A stretch of 60,275 nucleotides of DNA from Cupriavidus sp. GTDB taxonomy: Bacteria; Pseudomonadota; Gammaproteobacteria; Burkholderiales; Burkholderiaceae. The stretch spans positions 1 to 60,275 of the forward strand of contig JAPSLP010000033.1 of assembly GCA_031180665.1 (NCBI GenBank), in the 5' to 3' direction. A model generated the notes under the pieces. It ran no database searches, had not been told where the DNA came from, and saw nothing but the letters and a program-made list of their open reading frames with translations. Position numbers and translations under genes: made by a program. Of the stretch, positions 50,558-59,321 are shown piece by piece (the stretch's first letter is position 1; the number at the start of each line of letters is the position of its first letter).

Positions 50558-51694
50558 ATGTCCTCCCGAACCTCTCCCCTCCTTGCCCTGGCCGGCGAAG
50601 TCCGGTTGCGCTGGCGCGGCTGGCTGGCCGCCTTCGTTCCGATGCCGGTGGCGGCAAGCAGCCGGGAACGGATCAAGGGCTGCCTTGGCGCGATCCTGGC
50701 TCTGGCCTGCACGGAGTGGATCAGCCGCCATATGCTGGGCGGCCACAATCCCTGGTTCATCGCCCCGATGGGCGCCTCGGCCGTGCTGCTGTTCGCCGTG
50801 CCTTCGAGCCCGCTGGCGCAGCCGTGGTCGGTGATCGGCGGCAATCTGCTGGCGGCGGTGGTGGGCGTGACCTGCGCCCGCTGGATTCCGGACCCGGGAC
50901 TGGCCGCCGCCGTCGCGGTAGCCGTGGCAATCGGCCTGATGTTCCATCTGCATTGCGTGCATCCCCCCGCCGGCGCGGTCGCCATCACCGCGGTGTTCGG
51001 CGGGCCGGCGGTGGCCAAGCTCGGCTATGCCTTCGTGCTGTTCCCGGTAGCACTCAATTCGATGTTGATGCTGCTGATCGCGCTGTCGTTCAACAACCTG
51101 GCCGGCCGCCGCTATCCCCACCGGCCGCCGCCCCCGGCGCCGGGACATGGCACCAGCGACCCGCCCCCAGGGCAGCGCGTGGGCTTCACGCGCGCGGACC
51201 TGGACGAAGTGCTGGCGGCGCGCGGCGAATTCCTCGATGTCGACCGCGACGATCTCGAAGAGATCCTGGTCGCGGCCGAGCTGCGCGCGTTCGGACGCCG
51301 CTTCGGCGACGTGCGCTGCGGCGACATCATGTCGCGCGACGTGGTTGCCGTTCACGCCGACCAGCGCATCGGCGAGGCATGGACGCTGCTGACCCGCCAC
51401 CGGCTGCAGGCGCTGCCGGTGGTGTCGCCGCGCCAGCGCCGGCTGGTCGGCCTGGTCACGCTGCCGGACCTGTTCGTCGGCGACCCGGCCAAGGGCCAAC
51501 GCCGGCCGGACGGCCTGGTGCGCGACGCGATGCTGACCGAACTGCCCACCGCCCGCCCCGACCAGCCCATCGTCGAGCTGGCCGGCGCCATGTCGGATGG
51601 CGGCTGGCACCTGATGCCGGTGGTCGACGAACAGCGACACCTGCTGGGGCTGATCACGCAGTCGGATCTGCTGGCGGCGTTGATGAAGCGGTGA
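50558..51694 (+). CDS. HPP-family membrane protein with C-terminal CBS pair
   Basis: 378-aa protein. Residues about 40-185 are an HPP transmembrane domain with the name-giving CVHPPAGAVAITAVFGGPAVAKLG and GHNPWFIAPMGASAVLLFAVPSSPLAQP. After a proline-rich linker come two CBS domains (about 248-310: VRCGDIMSRDVVAVHADQRIG; 320-375: VRDAMLTELPTARPDQPI, LLGLITQSDLLAAL), likely adenylate-binding. HPP proteins have been linked to nitrite or other anion transport; the CBS pair suggests energy-state control. No transport partner is adjacent. Confidence 0.88.
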   Translation: MSSRTSPLLALAGEVRLRWRGWLAAFVPMPVAASSRERIKGCLGAILALACTEWISRHMLGGHNPWFIAPMGASAVLLFAVPSSPLAQPWSVIGGNLLAAVVGVTCARWIPDPGLAAAVAVAVAIGLMFHLHCVHPPAGAVAITAVFGGPAVAKLGYAFVLFPVALNSMLMLLIALSFNNLAGRRYPHRPPPPAPGHGTSDPPPGQRVGFTRADLDEVLAARGEFLDVDRDDLEEILVAAELRAFGRRFGDVRCGDIMSRDVVAVHADQRIGEAWTLLTRHRLQALPVVSPRQRRLVGLVTLPDLFVGDPAKGQRRPDGLVRDAMLTELPTARPDQPIVELAGAMSDGGWHLMPVVDEQRHLLGLITQSDLLAALMKR

Positions 51695-51717
51695 CGGGTC
51701 GATCGGCGCCGGTGTGC

Positions 51718-51767
51718 CCTCTCCCCCAGCCCCTCTCCCGCTTGCGGGAGAGGGCCGGGGAGAGGGC
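51718..51767. repeat. Dispersed family B repeat
   Basis: CCCTCTCCCCCAGCCCCTCT followed by CCCGCTTGCGGGAGAGGG and CCGGGGAGAGGG, lying 23 bp after the HPP-CBS gene. Same family as at 40197 and 49427. Confidence 0.75.
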
Positions 51768-51857
51768 CGGAGCGCGCGAAAACACCGCCTCCCTTCCCCA
51801 CGCCTTCGACGACCGCCATCACGGTACCGCCACCGGACGCTGGCAAAATAGCGGCCC

Positions 51858-52553
51858 ATGAATCGTCTCTGGTCGCATCTCCTCGCCTTGTTCGTCCTGG
51901 TCCTGGCAACCTGCGCGCTGCTCGCCACGCTCGCGGTGGTGGTCGCCAGCCGGCAACTCCCCCCGCTCGATGCCATCGCGGCGTTCCGCCATTCGGCCGG
52001 CTACGTGCCGCTCGGCAAGATGCCCCCCGCGCTGACGCAAGCCGTGGTTGCCATCGAAGACGAGCGTTTCTACCTGCATGACGGCATTGACTACGTCGGC
52101 GTGATCCGCGCCGGCGTGGCCAATCTGTCCGACGATCTGTCGCAGGGCGCGTCGACCATTACGATGCAGGTCGCCCGCAACTTCTTCCTGTCGCGCGAAA
52201 AGACCTATACCCGCAAGCTCTACGAGGCACTGCTGGCCTACCGCATCGAGGGCGCCTTCAGCAAGGACGAGATCCTCGAGCTGTACATGAACAAGGTCTA
52301 TCTCGGCGAAGGCGCCTATGGCTTTGCGCAGGCGGCGCGGACCTATTTCGGCAAGCCGCTGACCGAGCTGACGCTGGCCGAGTCGGCGATGCTGGCCGGC
52401 CTGCCCAAGGCGCCGTCGGCCAACAACCCGGTCGTCAATCCGCGCCGCGCACGCCAGCGGCAAGCCTATATCCTGCTGCGCATGCTGGAACTGGGCCGCA
52501 TCGACCGCCACCAGTACGACGCCGCGCTGCTCGAACCGCTGCGGTTGCGCTAA
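51858..52553 (+). CDS. Stand-alone GT51 peptidoglycan glycosyltransferase
   Basis: 231-aa protein: one N-terminal membrane helix (LLALFVLVLATCALLATLAVVVA) and a GT51 domain with catalytic Glu in VVAIEDERFYLHDGIDYVG, QGASTITMQVARNFFLS and the second Glu-containing motif KDEILELYMNKVYLGEGAYGF. It polymerises lipid II glycan strands. The length fits MtgA, but the sequence (QGASTITMQVARN) is closer to the N-terminal part of class A PBP1a; the transpeptidase domain is absent, and no remnant of it was seen downstream. Confidence 0.88.
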   Translation: MNRLWSHLLALFVLVLATCALLATLAVVVASRQLPPLDAIAAFRHSAGYVPLGKMPPALTQAVVAIEDERFYLHDGIDYVGVIRAGVANLSDDLSQGASTITMQVARNFFLSREKTYTRKLYEALLAYRIEGAFSKDEILELYMNKVYLGEGAYGFAQAARTYFGKPLTELTLAESAMLAGLPKAPSANNPVVNPRRARQRQAYILLRMLELGRIDRHQYDAALLEPLRLR

Positions 52554-52703
52554 GGCTTGCTGTTCCTTGTTGCGGCGCGGGACGGTGTCAGCGCCCACCG
52601 GACGGCGCTGCCCGACGCGCCATGCTAGCCTGCTGGCAGCCGGGTTCCGCCTGCGCCGAACCCGTTCACCACGCCGCAACGGCGGACTTTCGGGGAGGCA
52701 ACG

Positions 52704-53171
52704 ATGGACGGCATCTGGTCAGACATGCTGGGCGCGCTGCGCACTGAGTTCGCCGACATTCCCGACGTCGAGGAAGCGACCCGGGTCGTGGTCCGGCTTG
52801 GCATGGCGATGCTGCTCGGCGCGATGATCGGCTACGAACGCGAAGCCGCCGGCAAGGCGGCCGGCCTGCGCACCCATATGCTGGTCGCACTCGGCTCCGC
52901 GATGTTCGTGCTGGTGCCGCTGCAAGCCGGCGTGCCGCTGGCCGACATGAGCCGCGTGCTGCAGGGCATCGCCTCCGGCATCGGCTTTCTCGGCGCCGGC
53001 GCCATCATCAAGCTCAACAGCGAAGAAAACATCAAGGGCCTGACCACCGCCGCCAGCATCTGGATGGTGGCCGCCATCGGCGTCGCCGCCGGCATGGGCC
53101 GGGAGGCCACCGCCCTGCTCGCGACGATTTTTACGCTGGTGATTTTGGAGATTCTGCAGCGGATGAAGTAG
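52704..53171 (+). CDS. MgtC/SapB-family membrane protein
   Basis: 155-aa protein with about four membrane helices: VVRLGMAMLLGAMIGYEREAAGKAAGLRTHMLVALGSAMFVL, GIASGIGFLGAGAIIK and GLTTAASIWMVAAIGVAAGMG. These are the MgtC family blocks, including the RE-x3-K-x2-GLRTH loop. MgtC proteins modulate ATP synthase and phosphate or magnesium homeostasis. The longer cytosolic ACT-like domain of Salmonella MgtC is absent. The ATG at 52704 follows GGGGAGG. Confidence 0.92.
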   Translation: MDGIWSDMLGALRTEFADIPDVEEATRVVVRLGMAMLLGAMIGYEREAAGKAAGLRTHMLVALGSAMFVLVPLQAGVPLADMSRVLQGIASGIGFLGAGAIIKLNSEENIKGLTTAASIWMVAAIGVAAGMGREATALLATIFTLVILEILQRMK

Positions 53172-53243
53172 AGCTTGCCTTCGCGCCCTCAAGGCGCCTT
53201 ACCATGCGGGCCTTCCATCTACAACGCCGGCGAGGAGCTCGCG

Positions 53244-53558
53244 ATGGCCCGTTTCCACAACGGCATGCGCCCGATTCATCCGGGCGAGATCCTGCGGGAG
53301 AAATATCTGGTCCCGCTCGATCTCTCCATCGCGGAATTGGCGAAGGAATTGCGCATCGAAGCGGCACAGATCGATGCGATCGTACGCGGCGATGCCGGTG
53401 TGTCCAGCGAAATCGCCCTGCGCCTGGCCCGCTATTTCGGCGGGGACCCGGAGACCTGGCTGAATCTGCAGCAAACCTACGATTTGAAGACCGTCGAGCA
53501 GCGGGTCGGCGACACCATTCGCGCGGAGGTCGCGCCGCGCAACGCCAAGGCAGCGTAG
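53244..53558 (+). CDS. HigA-family antitoxin-like regulator, no toxin partner seen
   Basis: 104-aa protein with the HigA/VapI pattern: MRPIHPGEILREKYLVPLDLSIAELAKELRIEAAQIDAIVRGDAGVSSEIALRLARYFGGDPETWLNLQQTYDL. It has an XRE-type helix-turn-helix. The ATG at 53244 follows GAGGAG. In higBA modules the toxin gene lies directly upstream, but only 72 bp separate this gene from the MgtC gene, too short for HigB. It is either an orphan antitoxin or a plain regulator. Confidence 0.88.
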   Translation: MARFHNGMRPIHPGEILREKYLVPLDLSIAELAKELRIEAAQIDAIVRGDAGVSSEIALRLARYFGGDPETWLNLQQTYDLKTVEQRVGDTIRAEVAPRNAKAA

Positions 53559-53587
53559 CGAACCGCGGTTCATCCGCCGACATCCAT

Positions 53588-53609
53588 GCGGTCCGCTACG
53601 CCGGACCGC
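53588..53609. terminator. Possible bidirectional hairpin between higA-like gene and fdsD
   Basis: GCGGTCCG-CTACGC-CGGACCGC, a perfect 8-bp stem with a 6-nt loop, 4 bp past the fdsD stop and 30 bp past the higA-like stop. It has no T tract, so an intrinsic terminator is only possible, not certain. Confidence 0.5.
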
Positions 53610-53612
53610 GCC

Positions 53613-53834
53613 TTACAACTCGCCCCGATGGCGCTCCAGCGCCGCCAGCACGATCGGCGTGACCGCGTCGGCCCGCCCGTTGTCGACGCCTTCGAGCAAG
53701 GCCCGGCGCATCGGCGGCGCCCAGAAGCGGCGCAGGTGGGTGGCGATGTCGGCCAGGGCCTCGTCGCGGTCGGGCATCGCGGCGAAGAAGGTACCGATCT
53801 GGTTGGCCATCTTGACCAGGTTGTCGAGGTTCAT
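53613..53834 (-). CDS. fdsD: NAD-dependent formate dehydrogenase delta subunit FdsD
   Basis: 73-aa protein: MNLDNLVKMANQIGTFFAAM, then THLRRFWAPPMRRALLEGVD, the signature of FdsD. The subunit is small and needed for assembly or stability of the FdsABG complex. Last gene of the operon, 2 bp after fdhD. Confidence 0.93.
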   Translation of the reverse strand: MNLDNLVKMANQIGTFFAAMPDRDEALADIATHLRRFWAPPMRRALLEGVDNGRADAVTPIVLAALERHRGEL

Positions 53835-53836
53835 GA

Positions 53837-54718
53837 TCAGCAGCGTGGCGGCAGCAGCCGCGCGGAATGGGTGTAGACGACATGGCGGCCGGGGCGCACG
53901 AACCCGGCCAGCGTGACGCCGGCTTGTTCGGCCAGCCGGACCGCCATCGCAGTGGGACCCGAGACGGCGGCCAGCACGCCGATGCCGGCGCTGGCGGCCT
54001 TGACCACCATCTCGTAGCTGGCGCGGCTGGTGACCAGCGCCGCGCCGTCGGCGACGGGCTCGCCGCTGCGCGCGAGCGCGCCGATCAGCTTGTCGAGCGC
54101 GTTGTGGCGGCCGACGTCCTCGCGCACGAAGGCCACTGTGCCGTCGGCGCGCAGCCAGGCGGCGGCATGGGTGGCGCCGGTATGGCGCAGCAGCGCCTGG
54201 CGACGCTGCAGTTCGGCAAAGCCCAGATGCAGTGCCGCGCCGTCGAAGCGCGCGTTGCTCGCGACCGGCGCCGGCATGCGGGCCACCTGCGACAGCGACT
54301 CGACGCCGCACAGTCCGCAGCCGGTGCGGCCCGTCATGGCGCGACGCCGCGTCTTCATCCGCGCGAACGCGTCGCCGGCGATGCGCAGCTGCACCGCGAT
54401 GCCTGGCTCGCCGACCTGCGTGTCGATTTCGAACACGTCGCGCGCGTTCGCGACGATGCCTTCCGTCAGGCTGAAGCCCAGCGCAAAGTCCTCGAGGTCG
54501 GCCGGCGTGGCGAGCATCACCGCGTGCGAGATGCCGTTGTATTCGAGCGCAACGGGGACTTCCTCGGCGACATCGTCGAAGGCAAGCGTCAATTCCCCGC
54601 TCCCGTGCTCGTCCCAGCGCGCGACCTCGACCGTGGCATACGCCATCGGCAGATCGCGATCGCCGTCGTCCAGGCCCGCCGGATCGCGCGCGAGCACGCC
54701 GCGCTCACAGACCAGCAT
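53837..54718 (-). CDS. fdhD: Formate dehydrogenase sulfurtransferase FdhD (FdsC)
   Basis: 293-aa FdhD-family protein. EVPVALEYNGISHAVMLATPADLEDFALGFSLTEGI, the sulfur-relay Cys pair in TGRTGCGLCGVESL, and FVREDVGRHNALDKLIG are conserved. It carries sulfur to the molybdenum cofactor before insertion in FdsA. The ATG at 54718 overlaps the end of fdsA by 14 nt; longer frames start inside fdsA with a basic tail that is not family-like. Confidence 0.94.
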   Translation of the reverse strand: MLVCERGVLARDPAGLDDGDRDLPMAYATVEVARWDEHGSGELTLAFDDVAEEVPVALEYNGISHAVMLATPADLEDFALGFSLTEGIVANARDVFEIDTQVGEPGIAVQLRIAGDAFARMKTRRRAMTGRTGCGLCGVESLSQVARMPAPVASNARFDGAALHLGFAELQRRQALLRHTGATHAAAWLRADGTVAFVREDVGRHNALDKLIGALARSGEPVADGAALVTSRASYEMVVKAASAGIGVLAAVSGPTAMAVRLAEQAGVTLAGFVRPGRHVVYTHSARLLPPRC

Positions 54719-57587
54719 GGCCGGCCTCCGCCTTCTCGCCTTGCGCGACCGCACCGGCCGCCTGCAACAGCCGCAGTTGTTCGGCGTGGAAATCCCGATA
54801 GCGCCGCTGCCATTCGGAAGGCTGCGCGACCGGCAGCACCTGCACCGCGGTGACCTTGTACTCCGGGCAGTTGGTGGCCCAGTCCGAGTTGTCGGTGGTG
54901 ATCACGTTGGCGCCCGACTCGGCGAAGTGGAACGTCGTGTAGACCACGCCCGGCTGCATGCGCTCGCTGACCCGCGCGCGCAGCACCGTCTCGCCGGCGC
55001 GGCTGACGATGCCGACCCAGTCGCCGTCGGCAATGCCGCGCTCCTGCGCGTCGTGCGGATGGATCTCGAGCCGGTCCTCGTCGTGCCAGCGCACGTTCTC
55101 GGTCCGCCGCGTCTGCGCGCCCACGTTGTACTGCGACAGGATGCGGCCGGTGGTCAGGATCAGCGGGAACTTGCGGTTGACCTTCTCCTCGGTCGGCACG
55201 AACTGCGTGATGATGAACTTGCCCTGGCCGCGCACGAAAGTGTCGACGTGCATGATCGACGTGCCACCCGGCGCCTGCGCGTTGCAAGGCCACTGGATGC
55301 TGCCGAGCTCGTCGAGCTTCGCGTAGCTGACGCCGGAGAAGGTCGGCGTGAGCCGCGCGATCTCGTCCATGATCTCGGACGGATGACGATAGTCCATCGG
55401 ATAGCCGAGCGCGTTCGACAGCAGCATCGTCACCTCCCAGTCGGCATAGCCGGCCTTGGGCGGCATCACCTTGCGCACGCGCGAGATGCGGCGCTCCGCG
55501 TTGGTGAAGGTGCCGTCCTTCTCGAGGAACGAGGAACCCGGCAGGAACACGTGCGCGTACTTCGCGGTCTCGTTCAGGAAGAGGTCCTGCACCACGATGC
55601 ATTCCATCGACGACAGCGCCTGCGCCACGTGCTGGGTGTTCGGATCGGACTGGACGATATCCTCGCCCTGGCAGTACAGGCCCTTGAAGCTGCCGCCGAG
55701 CGCAGCCTCGAACATATTGGGAATGCGCAGGCCCGGCTCGGGGCTGATCTCGACATTCCAGGCCTGCTCGAACAGGCCGCGCGTGGTGGTATCGGAGACG
55801 TGGCGATAGCCGGGCAGTTCGTGCGGGAACGAGCCGATATCGCAGGACCCCTGCACATTGTTCTGCCCGCGCAGCGGATTGACGCCGACGCCCTCGCGGC
55901 CGATGTTGCCGGTCGCCATCGCCAGGTTGGCGATCGCCATCACCGCGGTCGAGCCCTGCGCGTGTTCGGTGACGCCCAGGCCGTAGTAGATCGCGGCATT
56001 GCCGCCGGTCGCGTACAGCCGCGCGGCGCCGCGCAACGGCTCAGGCGGCACGCCGGTGACTTCGGCCATCGCCTCCGGCGAATTCTCCGGTCGCGCGACG
56101 AACTCGCGCCACAGCGCGAAGGCCTTCGACTCGCAGCGTTCGGCGATGAAGTCTTCGGCCAGCAGTCCCTCGGTGACGATCACATGCGCCATCGCCGTCA
56201 ACACCGCGACATTGCTGCCGGGGCGCAATTGCAGATGGTAGTCGGCACGCACGTGCGGCGAGCGGACCAGATCGATGCGACGCGGATCGATCACGATCAG
56301 GCGCGCACCGGCGCGCAGCCGCTTCTTCAGCCGCGAGCCGAACACCGGATGGCCGTCGGTGGGATTGGCGCCGATCACCAGGATCACGTCGGAACGCTCA
56401 ACCGAGCGGAAGGTCTGCGTGCCGGCCGACTCGCCCAGCGTCTGCTTCAAGCCGTAGCCGGTCGGCGAGTGGCAGACGCGCGCGCAGGTGTCGACGTTGT
56501 TGTTGCCGAAGGCCGCGCGCACCAGCTTCTGCACCAGATAGCCTTCCTCGTTGGTACAGCGCGAGGACACGATGCCGCCGACCGCGTCGCGCCCGTGCCG
56601 GGCCTGGATGCGGCGGAACTGCGTGGCGGCATAGTCGATCGCCTCTTCCCACGACACCTCGCGCCACGGGTCCTGGATGCTGGCGCGGATCATCGGCTTG
56701 AGGATGCGGTCCTGGTGCGTGGCGTAGCCCCAGGCGAAGCGGCCCTTGACGCAGGCATGGCCCTCGTTGGCCTGGCCGTCCTTGTACGGCACCATGCGCA
56801 CCACCTCGTTACCCTTCATCTCGGCCTTGAAGGCGCAGCCGACGCCGCAGTAGGCGCAGGTCGTCACCACACTGTGCTCGGGCTGGCCCATGCGGATCAG
56901 CGAGGTCTCCGTCAGCGTCGCGGTCGGGCAGGCCTGCACGCAGGCGCCGCACGACACGCAGTCCGATTCCATGAAGGACTCGCCCTGCCCCGCGGTCACG
57001 CGCGAATCGAAGCCGCGGCCGCTGATCGTCAGCGCGAAGGTGCCCTGCGTTTCCTCGCAGGCGCGCACGCAACGATTGCAGACGATGCATTTGGACGGGT
57101 CATATTCGAAGTACGGATTGGACTGGTCCTTGACCGCGTCGAGATGGCTGGCGCCGTCGTCGCCGTAGCGCACCTCGCGCAGGCCCACCGCGCCGGCCAT
57201 GTCCTGCAGCTCGCAGTTGCCGTTGGTCGGACAGGTCAGGCAATCGAGCGGATGGTCCGAGATATAGAGTTCCATCACGCCGCGACGGATCTCGGCCAGC
57301 TTGCCGGTCTGCGTGCGCACCTTCATGCCGGGCTCGGCCGGCGTCGTGCACGACGCCGGATAGCCGCGCCGGCCTTCGATCTCGACCAGGCAAAGCCGGC
57401 ACGAGCCGAACGGTTCGAGGCTGTCGGTGGCGCACAGCTTGGGCACATGGACGCCGGCCTCGACCGCGGCGCGCATCACCGAGGTGCCGGCGGGCACGGT
57501 AATGGCGACGCCGTCGATCTCCAGCGTGACGGTTTGTTCGGCCTCGCGCCGCGGCGTGCCGTAATCGATGTCGTGGTGGGGATGCAA
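54705..57587 (-). CDS. fdsA: NAD-dependent formate dehydrogenase alpha (molybdenum) subunit FdsA
   Basis: 960-aa catalytic subunit. N-terminal [2Fe-2S] ferredoxin domain, a His-Cys cluster region (ISDHPLDCLTCPTNGNCELQ), two [4Fe-4S] sets (CIVCNRCVRACEE; CVSCGACVQACPTATLTE), then the bis-MGD domain beginning TTCAYCGVGCAFK, with likely active Cys in CARVCHSPTGYGLKQT and neighbouring His. It oxidises formate to CO2 reversibly and passes electrons to FdsG/FdsB. Cys replaces selenocysteine: no in-frame TGA is needed. Confidence 0.96.
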   Translation of the reverse strand: MHPHHDIDYGTPRREAEQTVTLEIDGVAITVPAGTSVMRAAVEAGVHVPKLCATDSLEPFGSCRLCLVEIEGRRGYPASCTTPAEPGMKVRTQTGKLAEIRRGVMELYISDHPLDCLTCPTNGNCELQDMAGAVGLREVRYGDDGASHLDAVKDQSNPYFEYDPSKCIVCNRCVRACEETQGTFALTISGRGFDSRVTAGQGESFMESDCVSCGACVQACPTATLTETSLIRMGQPEHSVVTTCAYCGVGCAFKAEMKGNEVVRMVPYKDGQANEGHACVKGRFAWGYATHQDRILKPMIRASIQDPWREVSWEEAIDYAATQFRRIQARHGRDAVGGIVSSRCTNEEGYLVQKLVRAAFGNNNVDTCARVCHSPTGYGLKQTLGESAGTQTFRSVERSDVILVIGANPTDGHPVFGSRLKKRLRAGARLIVIDPRRIDLVRSPHVRADYHLQLRPGSNVAVLTAMAHVIVTEGLLAEDFIAERCESKAFALWREFVARPENSPEAMAEVTGVPPEPLRGAARLYATGGNAAIYYGLGVTEHAQGSTAVMAIANLAMATGNIGREGVGVNPLRGQNNVQGSCDIGSFPHELPGYRHVSDTTTRGLFEQAWNVEISPEPGLRIPNMFEAALGGSFKGLYCQGEDIVQSDPNTQHVAQALSSMECIVVQDLFLNETAKYAHVFLPGSSFLEKDGTFTNAERRISRVRKVMPPKAGYADWEVTMLLSNALGYPMDYRHPSEIMDEIARLTPTFSGVSYAKLDELGSIQWPCNAQAPGGTSIMHVDTFVRGQGKFIITQFVPTEEKVNRKFPLILTTGRILSQYNVGAQTRRTENVRWHDEDRLEIHPHDAQERGIADGDWVGIVSRAGETVLRARVSERMQPGVVYTTFHFAESGANVITTDNSDWATNCPEYKVTAVQVLPVAQPSEWQRRYRDFHAEQLRLLQAAGAVAQGEKAEAGHAGL

Positions 57588-57626
57588 GGTGGGACTCCGC
57601 GGGGTCGTTTATCGAGCGAGGTTGCT

Positions 57627-57698
57627 GTCGTCGCCCCCGCGCAGGCGGGGGTCCAGTGTCTTTGAGCCGCCGGGTCCCCGCGTTCGCGGGGACGACAG
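57627..57698. repeat. Family A double-hairpin repeat inside the fds operon
   Basis: GTCGTCGCCCCCGCGCAGGC and GGGGGTCCAGTG face a right arm CCGGGTCCCCGCGTTCGCGG ending GGACGACAG. It fills most of the 126-bp gap between fdsB and fdsA, genes that are otherwise tightly packed. It may alter RNA stability or relative subunit expression. Confidence 0.8.
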
Positions 57699-57713
57699 TG
57701 CGGCGCGCGGTAT

Positions 57714-59321
57714 TCAGGCGGCCCGCGCCGGTGCCGGCGGCAGGCCGAAATCTTCGGGAAAGCCGTCGAGCGCCGACAGCACCGGATACGGCGTCATGCC
57801 ACCCATCGCGCAAAGCGAGCCGTGCAGCATGGTGTCGCACAGATCGCGCACCAGCCGCACCTCACGGGTGCGCTGCACGGGGTCGGGCTGGGCCATCAGC
57901 TTGTCGATGACCTCGACGCCGCGCGTCGAACCGATCCGGCACGGCGTGCACTTGCCGCAGGACTCGATCGCGCAGAACTCCATCGCGTAGCGCGCCTGCC
58001 GCGCCATGTCGACGGTGTCGTCGAAGGCGACGATGCCGCCGTGGCCGACCACGCCGCCGAACGCGGCATAGGCCTCGTAGTCCAGCGGCACGTCCCAGCG
58101 CGAGGCATTGAGATAGGCACCGAGCGGGCCGCCAACCTGCACCGCGCGTAGCGGCCGGCCGCTGCGCGCGCCGCCGCCGTAGTCGTACAGCAGTTCGCGC
58201 AGCGTGACGCCGAACGCCTTCTCGACCAGGCCGCCGCGCGCGATATTGCCCGCCAACTGGAACGGCAGCGTGCCGCGCGAGCGGCCCATGCCGAAATCGC
58301 GATAGTGTTGGGCGCCCTCGGCGAGGATCACCGGCACGGTCGCCAGCGAGATCACGTTGTTGATGATCGTGGGCCGGCCGAACAGGCCCTGGATCGCCGG
58401 CAGCGGCGGCTTGGCACGCACCATCCCGCGGCGCCCCTCGAGGCTTTCGAGCAGCGCGGTTTCCTCGCCGCAGACATAGGCGCCCGCGCCCTTGCGCACC
58501 TCCAGCGCGAAGCGCCGCCCGCTGCCGCGGATATCGTCGCCAAGCCAACCCGCCGACGTGGCGAGGGCGATCGCCCGCTCCAGCACCGCGATGGCATGCG
58601 GGTATTCCGAGCGCACGTAGAGGTAGCCGGACTCGGCGCCGACCGCCAGCCCGGCGATCGTCATGCCCTCGATCAGCATGAAGGGATCGCCCTCCATCAC
58701 CATGCGGTCGGAGAAGGTGCCGGAGTCGCCTTCGTCGGCATTGCAGACCACGTATTTGACGGCGCTGTCCGCCTTCAGCACCGTGTTCCACTTGATGCCC
58801 GTCGGAAAGGCCGCGCCGCCGCGGCCGCGCAGGCCCGACTCGGTGACTTCGCGCACGATGTCGGCGGCGCCCATCGACAGCGCACGCGTCAGGCCGCGAT
58901 AGCCGCCGTGCGCCAGATAGTCGTCGAGCGACAGCGGATCGGTGATGCCCATGCGGGCGAAGGTCAACCGCTGCTGCTCGCGCAGGAAGGGAATCGATTC
59001 GGTCATGCCGTGACACAGCGGATGGTTGCCGCCGCGCAGCAGGCCGGCATCGAACAGCGCGGGCACATCGGCGGCGGTGACCGGCCCGTACGCGACGCGC
59101 CCGGCCGGCGTCTGCACCTCGACCAGCGGTTCGAGCCAGAACAGACCGCGCGAACCGTTACGCACGATGCGCACCGCCTGGCCACGGGCCGCCGCTTCGC
59201 CAGCGATGGCGCGCGCCACCGCTTCGGCGCCCATGGCCAGCGCGGTGGAATCGCGCGGCACGAACACCGTCACGGGGGCGGTGGCCATCGAGATCGGTGT
59301 CGACATCGTTGTCGCGCTCAT
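57714..59321 (-). CDS. fdsB: NAD-dependent formate dehydrogenase beta subunit FdsB
   Basis: 535-aa NuoF-like subunit. N-terminal thioredoxin-like part; FMN/NADH site SGLRGRGGAAFPTGIKW and GAGAYVCGEETALLESLEGRRGMVRAKPP; [4Fe-4S] ligands ESCGKCTPCRIGSTRG. It binds FMN and reduces NAD+. The ATG at 59321 follows GAGGTGAG and overlaps the fdsG stop by 4 nt. A repeat element separates it from fdsA. Confidence 0.95.
   Translation of the reverse strand: MSATTMSTPISMATAPVTVFVPRDSTALAMGAEAVARAIAGEAAARGQAVRIVRNGSRGLFWLEPLVEVQTPAGRVAYGPVTAADVPALFDAGLLRGGNHPLCHGMTESIPFLREQQRLTFARMGITDPLSLDDYLAHGGYRGLTRALSMGAADIVREVTESGLRGRGGAAFPTGIKWNTVLKADSAVKYVVCNADEGDSGTFSDRMVMEGDPFMLIEGMTIAGLAVGAESGYLYVRSEYPHAIAVLERAIALATSAGWLGDDIRGSGRRFALEVRKGAGAYVCGEETALLESLEGRRGMVRAKPPLPAIQGLFGRPTIINNVISLATVPVILAEGAQHYRDFGMGRSRGTLPFQLAGNIARGGLVEKAFGVTLRELLYDYGGGARSGRPLRAVQVGGPLGAYLNASRWDVPLDYEAYAAFGGVVGHGGIVAFDDTVDMARQARYAMEFCAIESCGKCTPCRIGSTRGVEVIDKLMAQPDPVQRTREVRLVRDLCDTMLHGSLCAMGGMTPYPVLSALDGFPEDFGLPPAPARAA

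Noticed and set aside
52567..52827. Possible remnant of a transpeptidase domain after the GT51 gene
   Set aside because: The frames in the 52554-52703 gap show no SxxK, SxN or KTG motif, and the MgtC gene begins at 52704.
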